Part shown: piece after piece, positions 1-5,362 of the stretch
Position numbering within the stretch: position 1 is the stretch's first letter
How the letters are laid out: every line of letters starts with the position of its first letter
Assembly (NCBI GenBank): GCA_000715685.1
Contig: KL569506.1
Coordinates: 29,254 to 35,176 of the forward strand
Source: Streptomyces lilacinus
GTDB lineage: Bacteria > Actinomycetota > Actinomycetes > Streptomycetales > Streptomycetaceae
Length of the DNA: 5,923 bases
Direction: 5' to 3'
Notes under the pieces: model-generated
Told to the model about the DNA's origin: nothing
Databases searched by the model: none
The model's input: the letters and a program-made list of their open reading frames with translations, nothing else
Position numbers and translations under genes: made by a program

Positions 1-1
1 C

Positions 2-691
2 GACCGCGCCGAGCCCGCGCCGCCCACCGCCGAGGAGGAACGGCTGGCGGTGGAGGCGCTCCGCACGCGCGGCCCGGTCCTCGCCCTGCGCACCCGGCCG
101 GAGGGCGGGGCGGGGGAGGAGTCCGTGGGCGCCGAGCTGATCGTCGCCGTCCCCGACCAGCCGGGCGTCCTGCCCGCCACCGCCGGCGTCCTCGCCCTGC
201 ACCGCCTCACCGTCCGCGCCGCCGACCTGCGCACGATCGACCCGGCCCCCGCGATCGGCGGCAGCGCGCTGCTGCTGAACTGGCGCGTGGCCGCCGAGTA
301 CGGCTCCCTCCCGGAGGCCGCGCGCCTCCGGGACGACCTCGTACGGGCCCTGGACGGCTCGCTGGACATCGCCGTGCGCCTGGCCGAGCGCGAGGCCGCG
401 TACGGCCGCCGCCGGCGCGGCGCGCCCCCCGCGCCGCCGCGGGTGACCGTGGACGGTGCCGGCTCGGCCCACGCGACGGTCCTCGAGGTCCGCGCCCAGG
501 ACGCCCCGGCCCTGCTGCACCGCATCGGCCGCGCGCTGGACGCGGCGGGGGTGTGGGTGCGGAGCGCGCACGTGAGCACGTTGGGGGCGAGCGTGGTGGA
601 CGCGTTCTACGTGACGGGGGAGGACGGGGCGCCGCTGGGGGAGGGGGAGGCGGCGGTGATTGCCGAGGGGCTGGAGGGTGCTTTGCGGTGA
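2..691 (+). CDS. glnD: PII uridylyl/adenylyltransferase, C-terminal ACT domains (5' truncated)
   Basis: The reading frame is open from base 2 to a TGA at 689-691, giving the last 229 residues. The nucleotidyltransferase and HD domains would lie upstream of the window. What remains is two tandem ACT domains. The first begins near residue 44 (AELIVAVPDQPGVLPATAG) and the second near residue 158 (ATVLEVRAQDAPALLHRIG), joined by an Arg/Pro/Ala-rich linker around residues 134-147. In GlnD proteins the paired ACT domains sense glutamine and control modification of the PII protein GlnK; in Streptomyces the enzyme is reported to adenylylate GlnK. The assignment rests on the ACT pair plus ffh lying directly downstream, the order known from Streptomyces (amtB-glnK-glnD-ffh). 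A GTG at 50 is an internal valine, not a start, because coding character continues upstream of it. An unrelated two-ACT protein is the only serious alternative. Confidence 0.9.
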   Translation, partial: DRAEPAPPTAEEERLAVEALRTRGPVLALRTRPEGGAGEESVGAELIVAVPDQPGVLPATAGVLALHRLTVRAADLRTIDPAPAIGGSALLLNWRVAAEYGSLPEAARLRDDLVRALDGSLDIAVRLAEREAAYGRRRRGAPPAPPRVTVDGAGSAHATVLEVRAQDAPALLHRIGRALDAAGVWVRSAHVSTLGASVVDAFYVTGEDGAPLGEGEAAVIAEGLEGALR

Positions 692-729
692 GGGCGTGAC
701 CTGTGGGGGTGTCCACCGTTGAGCAGCGC

Positions 730-819
730 GTGCTCCCCGCAGGTGCGGGGATGGTCCGCAGGTTAAGGACCGGGCGCTGGGCGCCGAGGTCCACTCCCCG
801 CACATGCGGGGCTTCCGCC
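730..819. CRISPR. Two-unit type I-E-like CRISPR relic (repeat, spacer, degenerate repeat)
   Basis: Unit 1 (730-758) has the core CTCCCCGCAGGTGCGGGG followed by ATGGTCC, which closely resembles the 29-nt type I-E repeats of Streptomyces. Unit 2 (791-819) has the core CTCCCCGCACATGCGGGG; its flanks are degenerate, and 18 of 29 positions match unit 1 without gaps. The units start exactly 61 bp apart, which is 29 + 32, the standard I-E repeat plus spacer, so bases 759-790 would be a 32-nt spacer. One period upstream (669-697) or downstream (852-880) I see no further copy, and no cas gene is in the window. It could be a decayed or solo mini-array. Alternatively, these are two unrelated GC hairpins (6-bp stems CCCCGC/GCGGGG) behind glnD that resemble repeats by chance. 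Confidence 0.45.
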
Positions 820-849
820 CGTGCCGGTCGAATCCGACCGGCACGGGCG
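816..849 (+). terminator. Hairpin terminator behind glnD
   Basis: CGCCCGTGCCGGTCG (816-830) pairs perfectly over 15 bp with CGACCGGCACGGGCG (835-849), leaving the loop AATC. No U-tract follows, which is common for actinobacterial terminators. It lies 125 bp past the glnD stop and 72 bp before ffh, so it would separate the two transcripts. Its left arm overlaps the last bases of the second CRISPR-like unit. The loop region looks slightly like a tRNA T-arm, but no tRNA can be folded around it. Confidence 0.7.
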
Positions 850-866
850 ACTCGGTCTCCGGGCCG

Positions 867-872
867 GATACT
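867..872 (+). promoter_or_regulatory. Possible -10 box for ffh
   Basis: GATACT lies 49 bp before the ffh start and just beyond the upstream terminator stem, a sensible place for the ffh promoter. No good -35 hexamer is visible 16-19 bp upstream, so the call is weak. The transcript would have a leader of roughly 40 nt containing the GAGGA ribosome binding site at 905-909. Confidence 0.25.
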
Positions 873-921
873 CTTGAGGGCGATTGACCCTGCCCCCTGA
901 TGTTGAGGACCGACGAGCGCC

Positions 922-2469
922 GTGTTCGACACTCTCTCCGACCGCTTGGCGAATACCTTCAAGTCCCTCCGGGGCAAAGGAAGGCTCACCGAGGCGGACA
1001 TCGACGCCACGGCGCGTGAGATCCGGATCGCCCTGCTTGAGGCCGACGTGGCCCTGCCGGTCGTGCGGGCCTTCATCCGGCAGGTCAAGGAGCGGTCGCT
1101 CGGCGCCGAGGTCTCCAAGGCGCTGAATCCCGCGCAGACGGTGATCAAGATCGTCAACGAGGAACTGATCACGATCCTCGGCGGCGAGACCCGTCGCCTG
1201 CGCTTCGCCAAGACCGCGCCGACCGTCATCATGCTCGCCGGTCTGCAGGGTGCCGGTAAGACGACGCTCGCCGGAAAGCTCGGCCACTGGCTGAAGGCAC
1301 AGGGCCACGCGCCCCTGCTCGTCGCCTGTGATCTGCAGCGCCCCAACGCCGTCAACCAGCTCGGCGTCGTCGCCGAGCGTGCCGGCGTCGGCTTCTACGG
1401 ACCCCAGCCCGGCAACGGCGTGGGCGACCCGGTGCAGGTGGCCAAGGACTCGATCGAGTACGCCCGTACCAAGCAGTTCGACATCGTCATCGTCGACACC
1501 GCCGGTCGCCTCGGCATCGACGCCGAGATGATGCAGCAGGCCGCGGACATCCGTGACGCCGTCTCGCCCGACGAGATCCTCTTCGTCGTCGACGCCATGA
1601 TCGGTCAGGACGCGGTCAACACCGCCGAGGCCTTCCGCGACGGCGTCGGCTTCGACGGCGTCGTGCTCTCCAAGCTCGACGGCGACGCCCGCGGTGGTGC
1701 CGCGCTGTCGGTCGCGCACGTGACCGGCAAGCAGATCATGTTCGCCTCCAACGGCGAGAAGCTGGACGACTTCGACGCGTTCCACCCGGACCGCATGGCG
1801 TCCCGCATCCTCGGCATGGGCGACATGCTCAGCCTCATCGAGAAGGCCGAGCAGACCTTCAGCCAGGACGAGGCCGAGAAGATGGCGGCCAAGCTGGCGA
1901 AGGGCCCCAAGGAGTTCACGCTCGACGACTTCCTGTCCCAGATGGAGCAGGTCAGGAAGATGGGCTCGATCTCGAAGCTGCTCGGGATGCTCCCGGGCAT
2001 GGGCCAGATCAAGGACCAGATCAACAACCTCGACGAGCGCGACGTCGACCGCACCGCCGCGATCATCAAGTCCATGACGCCGGCGGAGCGCCAGGACCCG
2101 ACGATCATCAACGGCTCGCGCCGGGCGCGTATCGCCAAGGGTTCGGGCGTGGACGTCAGCGCGGTGAAGAACCTCGTCGAGCGGTTCTTCGACGCCCGCA
2201 AGATGATGTCGCGCATGGCGCAGGGCGGCGGCATGCCGGGCATGCCCGGCATCCCGGGCATGGGCGGCGGCGCGGCCCGCAAGAAGAAGCAGGTCAAGCA
2301 GGGCAAGGGCAAGCGTCAGTCGGGCAACCCGATGAAGCGCAAGGCCGAGGAGCAGGCCGCGGCCGCGCGTCGTGAGCAGGCGCAGGCCGGCAACCCGCTG
2401 GGTCTGCCCGCCGGCCAGGACGGCCAGAACTTCGAACTCCCCGACGAGTTCAAGAAGTTCATGGGCTGA
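922..2469 (+). CDS. ffh: Signal recognition particle protein Ffh (SRP54 GTPase)
   Basis: This is the 515-residue protein component of the signal recognition particle. With 4.5S RNA it binds signal sequences emerging from the ribosome and delivers the complex to FtsY at the membrane. The N domain covers about residues 1-95. The G domain follows, with the P-loop GLQGAGKT (107-114), the DLQRPNA box (137-143), DTAGR (192-196) and the SKLDGDARGG guanine-specificity loop (250-259). The M domain runs from about 325, with the SRP-RNA-binding segment INGSRRARIAKGSG (396-409) and a Met-rich stretch at 429-447 (MSRMAQGGGMPGMPG). The tail, about 452-490, is basic and typical of actinobacterial Ffh. The GTG start at 922 fits the family N-terminus (MFDTLSDRL) and has GAGGA 12 nt upstream. 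All GTPase motifs are intact. The gene is probably monocistronic, flanked by hairpins. Confidence 0.98.
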   Translation: MFDTLSDRLANTFKSLRGKGRLTEADIDATAREIRIALLEADVALPVVRAFIRQVKERSLGAEVSKALNPAQTVIKIVNEELITILGGETRRLRFAKTAPTVIMLAGLQGAGKTTLAGKLGHWLKAQGHAPLLVACDLQRPNAVNQLGVVAERAGVGFYGPQPGNGVGDPVQVAKDSIEYARTKQFDIVIVDTAGRLGIDAEMMQQAADIRDAVSPDEILFVVDAMIGQDAVNTAEAFRDGVGFDGVVLSKLDGDARGGAALSVAHVTGKQIMFASNGEKLDDFDAFHPDRMASRILGMGDMLSLIEKAEQTFSQDEAEKMAAKLAKGPKEFTLDDFLSQMEQVRKMGSISKLLGMLPGMGQIKDQINNLDERDVDRTAAIIKSMTPAERQDPTIINGSRRARIAKGSGVDVSAVKNLVERFFDARKMMSRMAQGGGMPGMPGIPGMGGGAARKKKQVKQGKGKRQSGNPMKRKAEEQAAAARREQAQAGNPLGLPAGQDGQNFELPDEFKKFMG

Positions 2470-2491
2470 TCAGGCTCGAACGGTCCTCGCG

Positions 2492-2519
2492 CGGCCCCCG
2501 GCGTCTCCGCCGGGGGCCG
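2492..2519. terminator. Terminator between convergent ffh and methyltransferase gene
   Basis: CGGCCCCCGGCG (2492-2503) pairs perfectly with CGCCGGGGGCCG (2508-2519) around the loop TCTC, a 12-bp all-GC stem. It sits 22 bp after the ffh stop and 21 bp beyond the 3' end of the converging minus-strand gene. The same hairpin can therefore end both transcripts. No strong U-tract is seen on either side. Confidence 0.85.
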
Positions 2520-2540
2520 TCCGCGTTCACGGCCGCGCGT

Positions 2541-3368
2541 TCACGTGCGCGCTATCAGGTAGCGGAAGACGTTCGGCATCCACACCGTCCCGTCGCGCCG
2601 CAGGTACGGGTGGAGGGCCTCGGTCAGCTCCTTGGCGACCTGCTCCGCGTCCGTGGCCCGCTCGGCCGCGTCGAAGGCGCCGGTGGAGAGCAGGCCGCGG
2701 ACGGCGCTGCCGATGTCGGCGTAGCCGTACGGGCAGGAGACCCGGCCCGAGCCGTCGGGGGTGAGCCCGGCGTCGCGGGCGAGGTTCTCGAGGTCGTCGC
2801 GGCCGCTGGGGCGCCAGCGGGCCGGGGCGCACATGGGGTCGGCGAGCCGGGCCGCGACCCGGAGGGCGGCGGACGCGGCGCAGCGCTCCTGGGGGCCCCA
2901 GCCGGCCAGGACGACGGGGGTGCCGGGCGCGGCGAGGGCGGTGGCGCGGGCCAGGGTCTCGGTGAGGCCGCGGGGGCCGCTGCCCGCGCAGAACAGCGGG
3001 TCGAAGGCGGTGACGAGGGTGAAGGGCGGTCCGCCGGGTTCGTAGACGGCCTCGGGGCCGCCGAGGCCCAGTCGGGGGCCGGTGCCCTCGGTCCGCTCGG
3101 GCCGCAGGCGTTCGCGGGCCAGCGCGAGCCGTCGGCCGTCCTGGTCGACGCCGCTGACGTGGGCGCCGCGGGCGGCGGCCATGAGCAGGGCCAGGCCGGA
3201 TCCGCAGCCGAGGCTGAGCAGCCGGGTACCGGGGCCGGCGTCGAGGCGCTCGTACACCGCTTCGTAGAGCGGCACCAGCATGCGTTCCTGGATTTCCGCC
3301 CAGTCGCGGGCCCGGGCTTCGGGCGAGGTCGGGGACGGCCGGTGCCGCCGCACGAGCGTTGGTGTCAT
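2541..3368 (-). CDS. Class I SAM-dependent methyltransferase, substrate unknown
   Basis: The protein has 275 residues. The Rossmann-fold SAM-binding motif I is LLSLGCGSGLAL (50-61), beta-strand 2 ends in the acidic VSGVDQD (71-77; D75 would bind the ribose hydroxyls), and FTLVTAFDPLF (116-126) is a motif IV-like strand. RDDLENLARDAGL (190-202) matches the segment before the last strands in many small-molecule methyltransferases. No signal peptide or membrane segment is seen. The ATG at 3366-3368 is preferred because GGGG lies about 11 nt upstream and the typical fold starts soon after it. The frame stays open upstream, and an ATG at 3420-3422 would add 18 Arg-rich residues, but it lacks a ribosome binding site. 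The gene converges on ffh and diverges from proS. The substrate cannot be told from sequence; the family includes methylators of metabolites, quinones and antibiotics. Confidence 0.82.
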   Translation of the reverse strand: MTPTLVRRHRPSPTSPEARARDWAEIQERMLVPLYEAVYERLDAGPGTRLLSLGCGSGLALLMAAARGAHVSGVDQDGRRLALARERLRPERTEGTGPRLGLGGPEAVYEPGGPPFTLVTAFDPLFCAGSGPRGLTETLARATALAAPGTPVVLAGWGPQERCAASAALRVAARLADPMCAPARWRPSGRDDLENLARDAGLTPDGSGRVSCPYGYADIGSAVRGLLSTGAFDAAERATDAEQVAKELTEALHPYLRRDGTVWMPNVFRYLIART

Positions 3369-3615
3369 CGAATGCGCCCCAATCCGCCGGTGACGTGTTC
3401 TGGTCCCTGGTTCCGCCCCCATGAGTGCCGCTGTGGTGCGTACCGCTGAGCCGATGGGTCGTGCGCCGTGCCGAAAACCCCCCGATGCAAGAGAACTCCG
3501 CTTCAGGCCCCGAGTCCAGGGGGTGACGCGAGAACGTTCCCGCATGCCCACGATGGCATGTGCCGGGCGTCGTCGCATGAAAAGAGAGGTACCCGCGAAC
3601 GGGCAGGGAACGCGC

Positions 3616-3640
3616 CTCGGCCGTCGCGCGGACGGCCGGG
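3616..3640 (+). repeat. Hairpin upstream of the proS promoter
   Basis: CTCGGCCGTC pairs with GACGGCCGGG across a 5-nt loop (GCGCG); seven central pairs plus C-G, a T-G wobble and C-G give a 10-bp stem. It lies 25 bp before the proS -35 box. It could be a barrier to read-through into proS, or part of a leader if a second, upstream proS promoter exists. AAGGAGG follows the stem directly. Confidence 0.4.
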
Positions 3641-3664
3641 AAGGAGGGGTTGCGGGCGGACGGA

Positions 3665-3695
3665 TTCACACTCGGCGGTACGGGCCCCGTACCAT
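3665..3695 (+). promoter_or_regulatory. proS promoter giving a leaderless mRNA
   Basis: TTCACA (3665-3670; one mismatch to TTGACA) is followed after 19 bp by TACCAT (3690-3695), which fits the actinobacterial TAnnnT -10 box. Only 7 bp separate the -10 box from the ATG at 3703, so transcription should begin at or next to the A of the start codon. In keeping with this, no Shine-Dalgarno sequence lies in the 20 nt before the ATG. Leaderless mRNAs are common in Streptomyces. Confidence 0.55.
3677..3693. promoter_or_regulatory. Palindrome over the proS -10 box, possible operator
   Basis: GGTACGG (3677-3683) and CCGTACC (3687-3693) are perfect inverted repeats around GCC. The right arm covers four of the six -10 bases (TACC). 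A protein bound here would block RNA polymerase, so it is a candidate operator. No repressor gene is in view. Chance occurrence in GC-rich DNA is possible. Confidence 0.35.
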
Positions 3696-3702
3696 TCGCA
3701 GC

Positions 3703-5118
3703 ATGGCAAAGGCTCCCATTCTCACCCCCCAGGCGGAAGACTTCCCGCGCTGGTACCAGGACTTGATCAACAAGGCCGAGCTGGCCGACAACGGCCCGGT
3801 GCGCGGCACCATGGTCATCCGCCCGTACGGGTACGGGCTCTGGGAGCGCATGCAGCAGGAGATGGACGCCCGGATCAAGGACGCGGGCGCCTCCAACGCG
3901 TACTTCCCGCTCTTCATCCCGCAGTCCTACCTGACGAAGGAGGCGGAGCACGTCGAGGGCTTCGCCCCCGAGCTGGCGGTCGTCACGCACGGCGGCGGCA
4001 AGGAGCTGGAGGAGCCGGTCGTCGTCCGGCCGACCTCCGAGACGATCATCAACGAGTACTTCTCGAAGTGGGTGCAGAGCTACCGCGACCTGCCCCTGCT
4101 GATCAACCAGTGGGCGAATGTGGTCCGTTGGGAGATGCGCCCGCGCGTCTTTCTCCGTACGAGTGAATTCCTCTGGCAGGAGGGCCACACCGCCCACGCC
4201 ACGTACGAGGACGCCCGTGACTACGCCGCGCGTATCCACCGGGACGTCTACTACGACTTCATGGTGAATGTCCTGGGCATCGACGTGGTGCTCGGTCGCA
4301 AGACGCCCAAGGAGCGTTTCGCGGGCGCGATCAACACCCTCACCCTCGAGGGCATGATGGGCGACGGCAAGGCCCTGCAGATGGGTACCAGCCACGAGCT
4401 CGGCCAGAATTTCGCCAAGGCGTTCAACACCTCCTACCTGTCGAAGGACGGGCAGCAGGAGCTGGTCTGGCAGACCTCGTGGGGCGTCTCGACCCGCATG
4501 GTCGGCGGTCTGATCATGTCGCACGGCGACGACAGCGGTCTGCGCGTGCCGCCGCGGCTGGCGCCCGTCCAGGCCGTGGTCCTGGCGATCAAGGGTGACG
4601 AGGCCGTGCTGGCCAAGGTCCGGGAGATCGGCGACGTGCTGAAGGCCGCCGGTGTGCGGGTGCAGGTCGACGACCGCACCGACACCCCCTTCGGTCGCCG
4701 CGCGGTGGACTGGGAGCTCAAGGGCGTGCCGGTCCGCATCGAGATCGGCCCGCGCGACCTGGAGAACGGCACGGCGATGCTGGCCCGCCGGATCCCGGGT
4801 GGCAAGGAGCCGGTGCGCATCGAGGACCTGGCCGCGCTGCTGCCGAAGGTCCTGGAGGAGGACCAGGCGCAGCTGCTGCGCGAGTCGCGCGAGCGCCGCG
4901 AGTCCCGTACGACGGACGTGAAGACCATCGAGGAGGCGGCCGAGGCCGCTGCCGCCGGTGGCTGGGCGCGCATTCCGTGGGCGACGCTGGGCGCGGAGGG
5001 CGAGGCCAAGCTGGCCGAGCAGGCCGTGACCGTGCGCTGCCTGGTGGCGGAGGACGGCTCCGTGCCGGAGTCCGACGACGCCCCGGGCGCGATCGCGATC
5101 GTCGCGCGCGCCTACTGA
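3703..5118 (+). CDS. proS: Prolyl-tRNA synthetase, archaeal/eukaryotic-like type
   Basis: This class II synthetase of 471 residues charges tRNA-Pro with proline in the cytoplasm. Motif 1 lies around RGTMVIRPYGYGLWE (34-48). The TSE proline-recognition loop is at 111-113. Motif 2 spans RWEMRPRVFLRTSEFLWQEG (142-161), then GTSHELGQNFAKAF (228-241) and motif 3 GLRVPPRLAPVQ (279-290). The anticodon-binding domain covers about 285-385 (DDRTDTPFGRRAVDWELKG). The C-terminal domain ends in tyrosine (ARAY), as in the archaeal/eukaryotic-like enzymes and Thermus ProRS. The large editing insertion of the usual bacterial ProRS (about 570 residues) is absent. Oddly, the four zinc-binding cysteines of the C-terminal domain are missing; only C446 is seen. 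The ATG at 3703 is chosen because homology begins there (LTPQAEDFPRWYQD) and it fits a leaderless start; the frame stays open upstream without family sequence. Confidence 0.96.
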   Translation: MAKAPILTPQAEDFPRWYQDLINKAELADNGPVRGTMVIRPYGYGLWERMQQEMDARIKDAGASNAYFPLFIPQSYLTKEAEHVEGFAPELAVVTHGGGKELEEPVVVRPTSETIINEYFSKWVQSYRDLPLLINQWANVVRWEMRPRVFLRTSEFLWQEGHTAHATYEDARDYAARIHRDVYYDFMVNVLGIDVVLGRKTPKERFAGAINTLTLEGMMGDGKALQMGTSHELGQNFAKAFNTSYLSKDGQQELVWQTSWGVSTRMVGGLIMSHGDDSGLRVPPRLAPVQAVVLAIKGDEAVLAKVREIGDVLKAAGVRVQVDDRTDTPFGRRAVDWELKGVPVRIEIGPRDLENGTAMLARRIPGGKEPVRIEDLAALLPKVLEEDQAQLLRESRERRESRTTDVKTIEEAAEAAAAGGWARIPWATLGAEGEAKLAEQAVTVRCLVAEDGSVPESDDAPGAIAIVARAY

Positions 5119-5126
5119 TTCCCGTG

Positions 5127-5162
5127 CCCCCGGGCGTGCGCCGCAGGGCGTGCGTCCGGGGG
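5127..5162 (+). terminator. proS terminator
   Basis: CCCCCGGGCGTGCGCC (5127-5142) pairs with GGCGTGCGTCCGGGGG (5147-5162) around the tetraloop GCAG. The 16-bp stem includes three G-U wobbles and no mismatch. It begins 9 bp after the proS stop. The wobbles make the hairpin much stronger in the sense RNA than in the antisense RNA, consistent with a terminator for proS only. Confidence 0.8.
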
Positions 5163-5183
5163 TTCGCGCTGCGGGGGGTTACT

Positions 5184-5199
5184 TACTGATGAGTCAGTA
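5184..5199. promoter_or_regulatory. Operator-like palindrome
   Basis: TACTGATGAGTCAGTA is a perfect 6-bp inverted repeat around TGAG, in a stretch clearly lower in GC than the surrounding genes. Symmetric ACTnA/TnAGT sites of this kind resemble TetR-family operators, but I cannot assign a regulator and none is encoded in the window. It lies 164 bp before the SprT-like start. GTACGT at its right edge recurs in the imperfect palindrome at 5272-5301. Confidence 0.4.
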
Positions 5200-5271
5200 C
5201 GTCCCACCTTGCGAACAGGTGAGCGGCTAGTCCCCCCTTCTCCGCAGTTCTGCGCACCCGCCCTCGTCAGG

Positions 5272-5301
5272 ACGTATGAGTCGGGAAACTGACTGGTACG
5301 T
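5272..5301. promoter_or_regulatory. 30-bp imperfect palindrome over the -35 region
   Basis: ACGTATGAGTC (5272-5282) faces GACTGGTACGT (5291-5301) across an 8-bp centre. Nine of 11 positions are Watson-Crick pairs, one is T-G and one is a mismatch. It covers the proposed -35 box of the downstream gene, so it may be a repressor operator. It shares GTACGT and TGAGTC/TGACT half-sites with the palindrome at 5184-5199. Confidence 0.4.
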
Positions 5302-5317
5302 GCAAAATATTTGGGAT
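5289..5317 (+). promoter_or_regulatory. Promoter of the SprT-like gene
   Basis: CTGACT (5289-5294) and TGGGAT (5312-5317) are separated by 17 bp. Each differs by one base from the TTGACT / TAGGAT pattern of Streptomyces vegetative promoters. Transcription would begin near 5324, giving a leader of about 40 nt. AT-rich CAAAATATTT lies in the spacer. Confidence 0.4.
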
Positions 5318-5346
5318 GGCCCGGTATCGGAACACCGGGCTGTCCC
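5313..5346 (+). repeat. 13-bp stem hairpin before the SprT-like start
   Basis: GGGATGGCCCGGT (5313-5325) pairs with ACCGGGCTGTCCC (5334-5346) around the loop ATCGGAAC, with two adjacent G-U wobbles and no mismatch. It overlaps the proposed -10 box and transcription start and ends 16 nt before the GTG at 5363. It could be a DNA operator, a terminator for transcription entering from upstream, or a leader structure. If transcription starts near 5324, the left arm would be missing from the mRNA, which favours a DNA-level or read-through role. Confidence 0.45.
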
Positions 5347-5362
5347 TGCTCGTTGTCACGAC

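Larger units (their letters stand above)
3369..3702. other. Divergent intergenic region, methyltransferase gene / proS
   Basis: These 334 bp should hold the start signals for both divergent genes. One plus-strand frame is open through it, but this is ordinary for such GC-rich DNA and shows no protein motif. Visible elements are an inverted repeat CATGCC/GGCATG at 3543-3560, an 8-bp palindrome GAACGTTC at 3532-3539, a hairpin at 3616-3640, an isolated perfect Shine-Dalgarno sequence AAGGAGG at 3641-3647, and the proS promoter at 3665-3695. I could not find a convincing promoter for the minus-strand gene. Confidence 0.6.

Noticed and set aside
821..844. T-arm-like sequence (GGTCGAATCCGACC), possible tRNA
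   Set aside because: The loop is too short for a T-loop, and no anticodon arm, D arm or acceptor stem can be placed upstream; the perfect 15-bp stem fits a terminator better.
691..921. 4.5S SRP RNA gene next to ffh
   Set aside because: The gap has no conserved SRP Alu/S-domain signature such as the GGAA tetraloop stem with symmetric bulges.
207..1355. Long minus-strand open frame antisense to glnD and ffh
   Set aside because: It is an Arg/Pro-rich shadow produced by high GC and lies opposite clearly homologous plus-strand genes.
3532..3539. GAACGTTC palindrome as a LexA (SOS) box
   Set aside because: Actinobacterial SOS boxes have four bases between GAAC and GTTC; here there are none, and neither neighbouring gene is an SOS gene.
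3586..3600. T-box-like string (GAGAGGTACCCGCG) upstream of proS
   Set aside because: It vaguely recalls the AGGGTGGnACCGCG T-box core, but the UGGN needed to pair with the tRNA acceptor end is replaced by AGGT, and the predicted leaderless start lies downstream of it.
2527..4524. 665-codon minus-strand open frame across the methyltransferase gene and proS
   Set aside because: It lies antisense to conserved proS motifs and in a different frame from the methyltransferase; its composition is that of a GC-rich shadow and no domain is seen.
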